Assembly: GCF_901933205.1 (NCBI RefSeq)
Contig: NC_044590.1
Span: 8,633,501 to 8,697,500, forward strand
DNA length: 64,000 nt
Source: Camarhynchus parvulus
Taxonomy: Eukaryota; Chordata; Aves; Passeriformes; Thraupidae
Direction of reading: 5' to 3'
The notes under the pieces are model-generated. The model was not told the origin of the DNA, did no database searches, and was given only the letters and a program-made list of their open reading frames with translations. This document shows positions 62,826 to 64,000 of the stretch, in pieces. Position 1 is the stretch's first letter. The number at the start of each line of letters is the position of its first letter. The position numbers and the translations under genes were made by a program.

Positions 62826-64000
62826 TATGCCTCTTTTCTTTTGGAAAAAAGTTGATAAAATATAACAAGGAACATAGAAATCAAAAGAATGAGTAAACTT
62901 CATACCAAGAACATCAAACATTTTTGAAAACACTAAATTATGTTACCTGTTAAAAAACATACATATCATTTTGTCTTTAAAGAAAAATATTTTTCCTGTT
63001 TTAAAATATTACCAACAGCATGTAATAAACTAACTTAAAATGAGTTTCATAAAAAAGTTGTCTTGCTGTCTAAACATTACTAAACATGCTTAGGTTGAGA
63101 TTCTGTTAACTGCCTCAACATCTTAAAAACAGCTCCTTTACAGGAACTTGTGATATTCATACTCCAGAAGACCTGCAAATTTAGAACAGTACAATGATAA
63201 AGGATCTGGTAGCTAGGAACAATAAATATATATTTTCACTCAAAGCAAATAATTCTGCAGTGTCCTTTGAAACAATCCATGGCCAAGAAATGTGGCCCTT
63301 ACCCTGCCCGCAATGCCTGCAGTGCAAAGGGATGCTCCAGCAGCTCCAGCTGCAGGATGAGGACCCATGGATTGAACTGCAGAGTGAGGACCTTGGCCAT
63401 CCCAGCTGTGTTGGGGCAAAGGGAAAGAAACACCAGGAGACTGGGAAAATATCACATTTTTTTTCCCTGAACAAACCAGGACCATGGTCATGGCTGCTTT
63501 TTGCTCAGAGCACAAAGAGGACAAAGCCACATGCAAGGCTGCTCTCCCTGTGTGCAGGGGACTCCCACTGGGGAGAGATCATTCTGCTCTCAGCATCAAG
63601 GTTTCTTTGTTTTCCATAATGCAGGTAACATTTAGGGATTGGCTCTCCATGGGTTTTTTGGCCAGCAATGCTCCCATTACCTTTACAATGTAGCAGTTCA
63701 CACACAAGGAACAGATAATCACCCCTGAGTTGGGCAGGTATTTATCTCTCCTCAGTCTCATCCCTCATAATTATTCACCAAAATACTGTGACACCTTTTT
63801 CTTTTATTTAAGTCTCCTGCTCTTCCTCTTTCCCTCCCTGACTGTAACCAACAACAAGACTCAGGCACAGGAAAAGACTCAGCCAGGAATTGCAAAGGGG
63901 ACAAAAGTTCCGTTTTCAGCTGCTCATCACTATGGCAAAATGCTGCTTTATACACGACCACACTGGTAATCCCAACTCTCACACCACATCACCTTAGACA

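Larger units (their letters stand above)
59573..64000 (-). other. RIMS4: Probable RIMS4 3' UTR (minus strand)
   Basis: RIMS4 encodes a small RIM-family C2B protein of the presynaptic active zone. No RIMS4 coding exon is in the window; the call rests on synteny (RIMS4 lies next to KCNK15 in opposite orientation in human) and on a minus-strand AATAAA at 59595-59590 with no competing gene. The region turns AT-rich at 62.2-63.25 kb, with AU-rich words and a Pumilio-type TGTAAATA, consistent with a long neuronal 3' UTR. It could instead be plain intergenic DNA. Confidence 0.4.

Overview
This window is vertebrate nuclear DNA, almost certainly from a bird and probably a passerine. Genes are split into exons with consensus GT-AG borders. 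CpG-rich promoters alternate with long intergenic stretches. The interspersed repeats are CR1 LINE 3' ends and solo LTRs that I recognise from songbird genomes. Gene order and orientation (ADA reverse, CCN5 forward, KCNK15 forward, probably RIMS4 3' end reverse) match human 20q13.12, which corresponds to chicken chromosome 20. No prokaryotic, organellar or CRISPR features are present.

Layout. 1-8.2 kb: the 5' part of ADA on the minus strand. Coding exon 1 is at 8154-8189 in a CpG island, exon 2 at 517-578, and the 7.6 kb intron between them carries a 34-bp GC-rich minisatellite. 8.3-28.2 kb: intergenic DNA with CR1 fragments, a G-rich 'GGGGATAAGG' minisatellite, two solo LTRs with perfect target-site duplications and small tandem duplications. 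28.26-33.7 kb: CCN5 (WISP2), a secreted matricellular protein with IGFBP, VWC and TSP1 modules and no C-terminal knot; a solo LTR fills most of intron 3. 36.8-39.87 kb: an intronless P2Y1-like class A GPCR, which I do not recall at this place in mammals. 41.9-43.3 kb: an unidentified 143-codon ORF followed by a CCAAT/TATA/CpG promoter-like module. 44.8-46.5 kb: a decamer minisatellite and LTR sequences. 51.6-57.8 kb: KCNK15 (TASK-5) in two coding exons. 59.57-64 kb: probable RIMS4 3' UTR, minus strand.

The genes do not form one pathway. ADA (adenosine deamination) and a nucleotide-type P2Y receptor lie about 30 kb apart and both concern purines, but I read that as coincidence. The most noteworthy items are the P2Y1-like receptor, the TASK-1/3-like tail of the bird KCNK15, the tiny fifth CCN5 exon, and the orphan ORF/promoter module near 42 kb. 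All identifications rest on reading translations and splice sites by eye; no database search was run.
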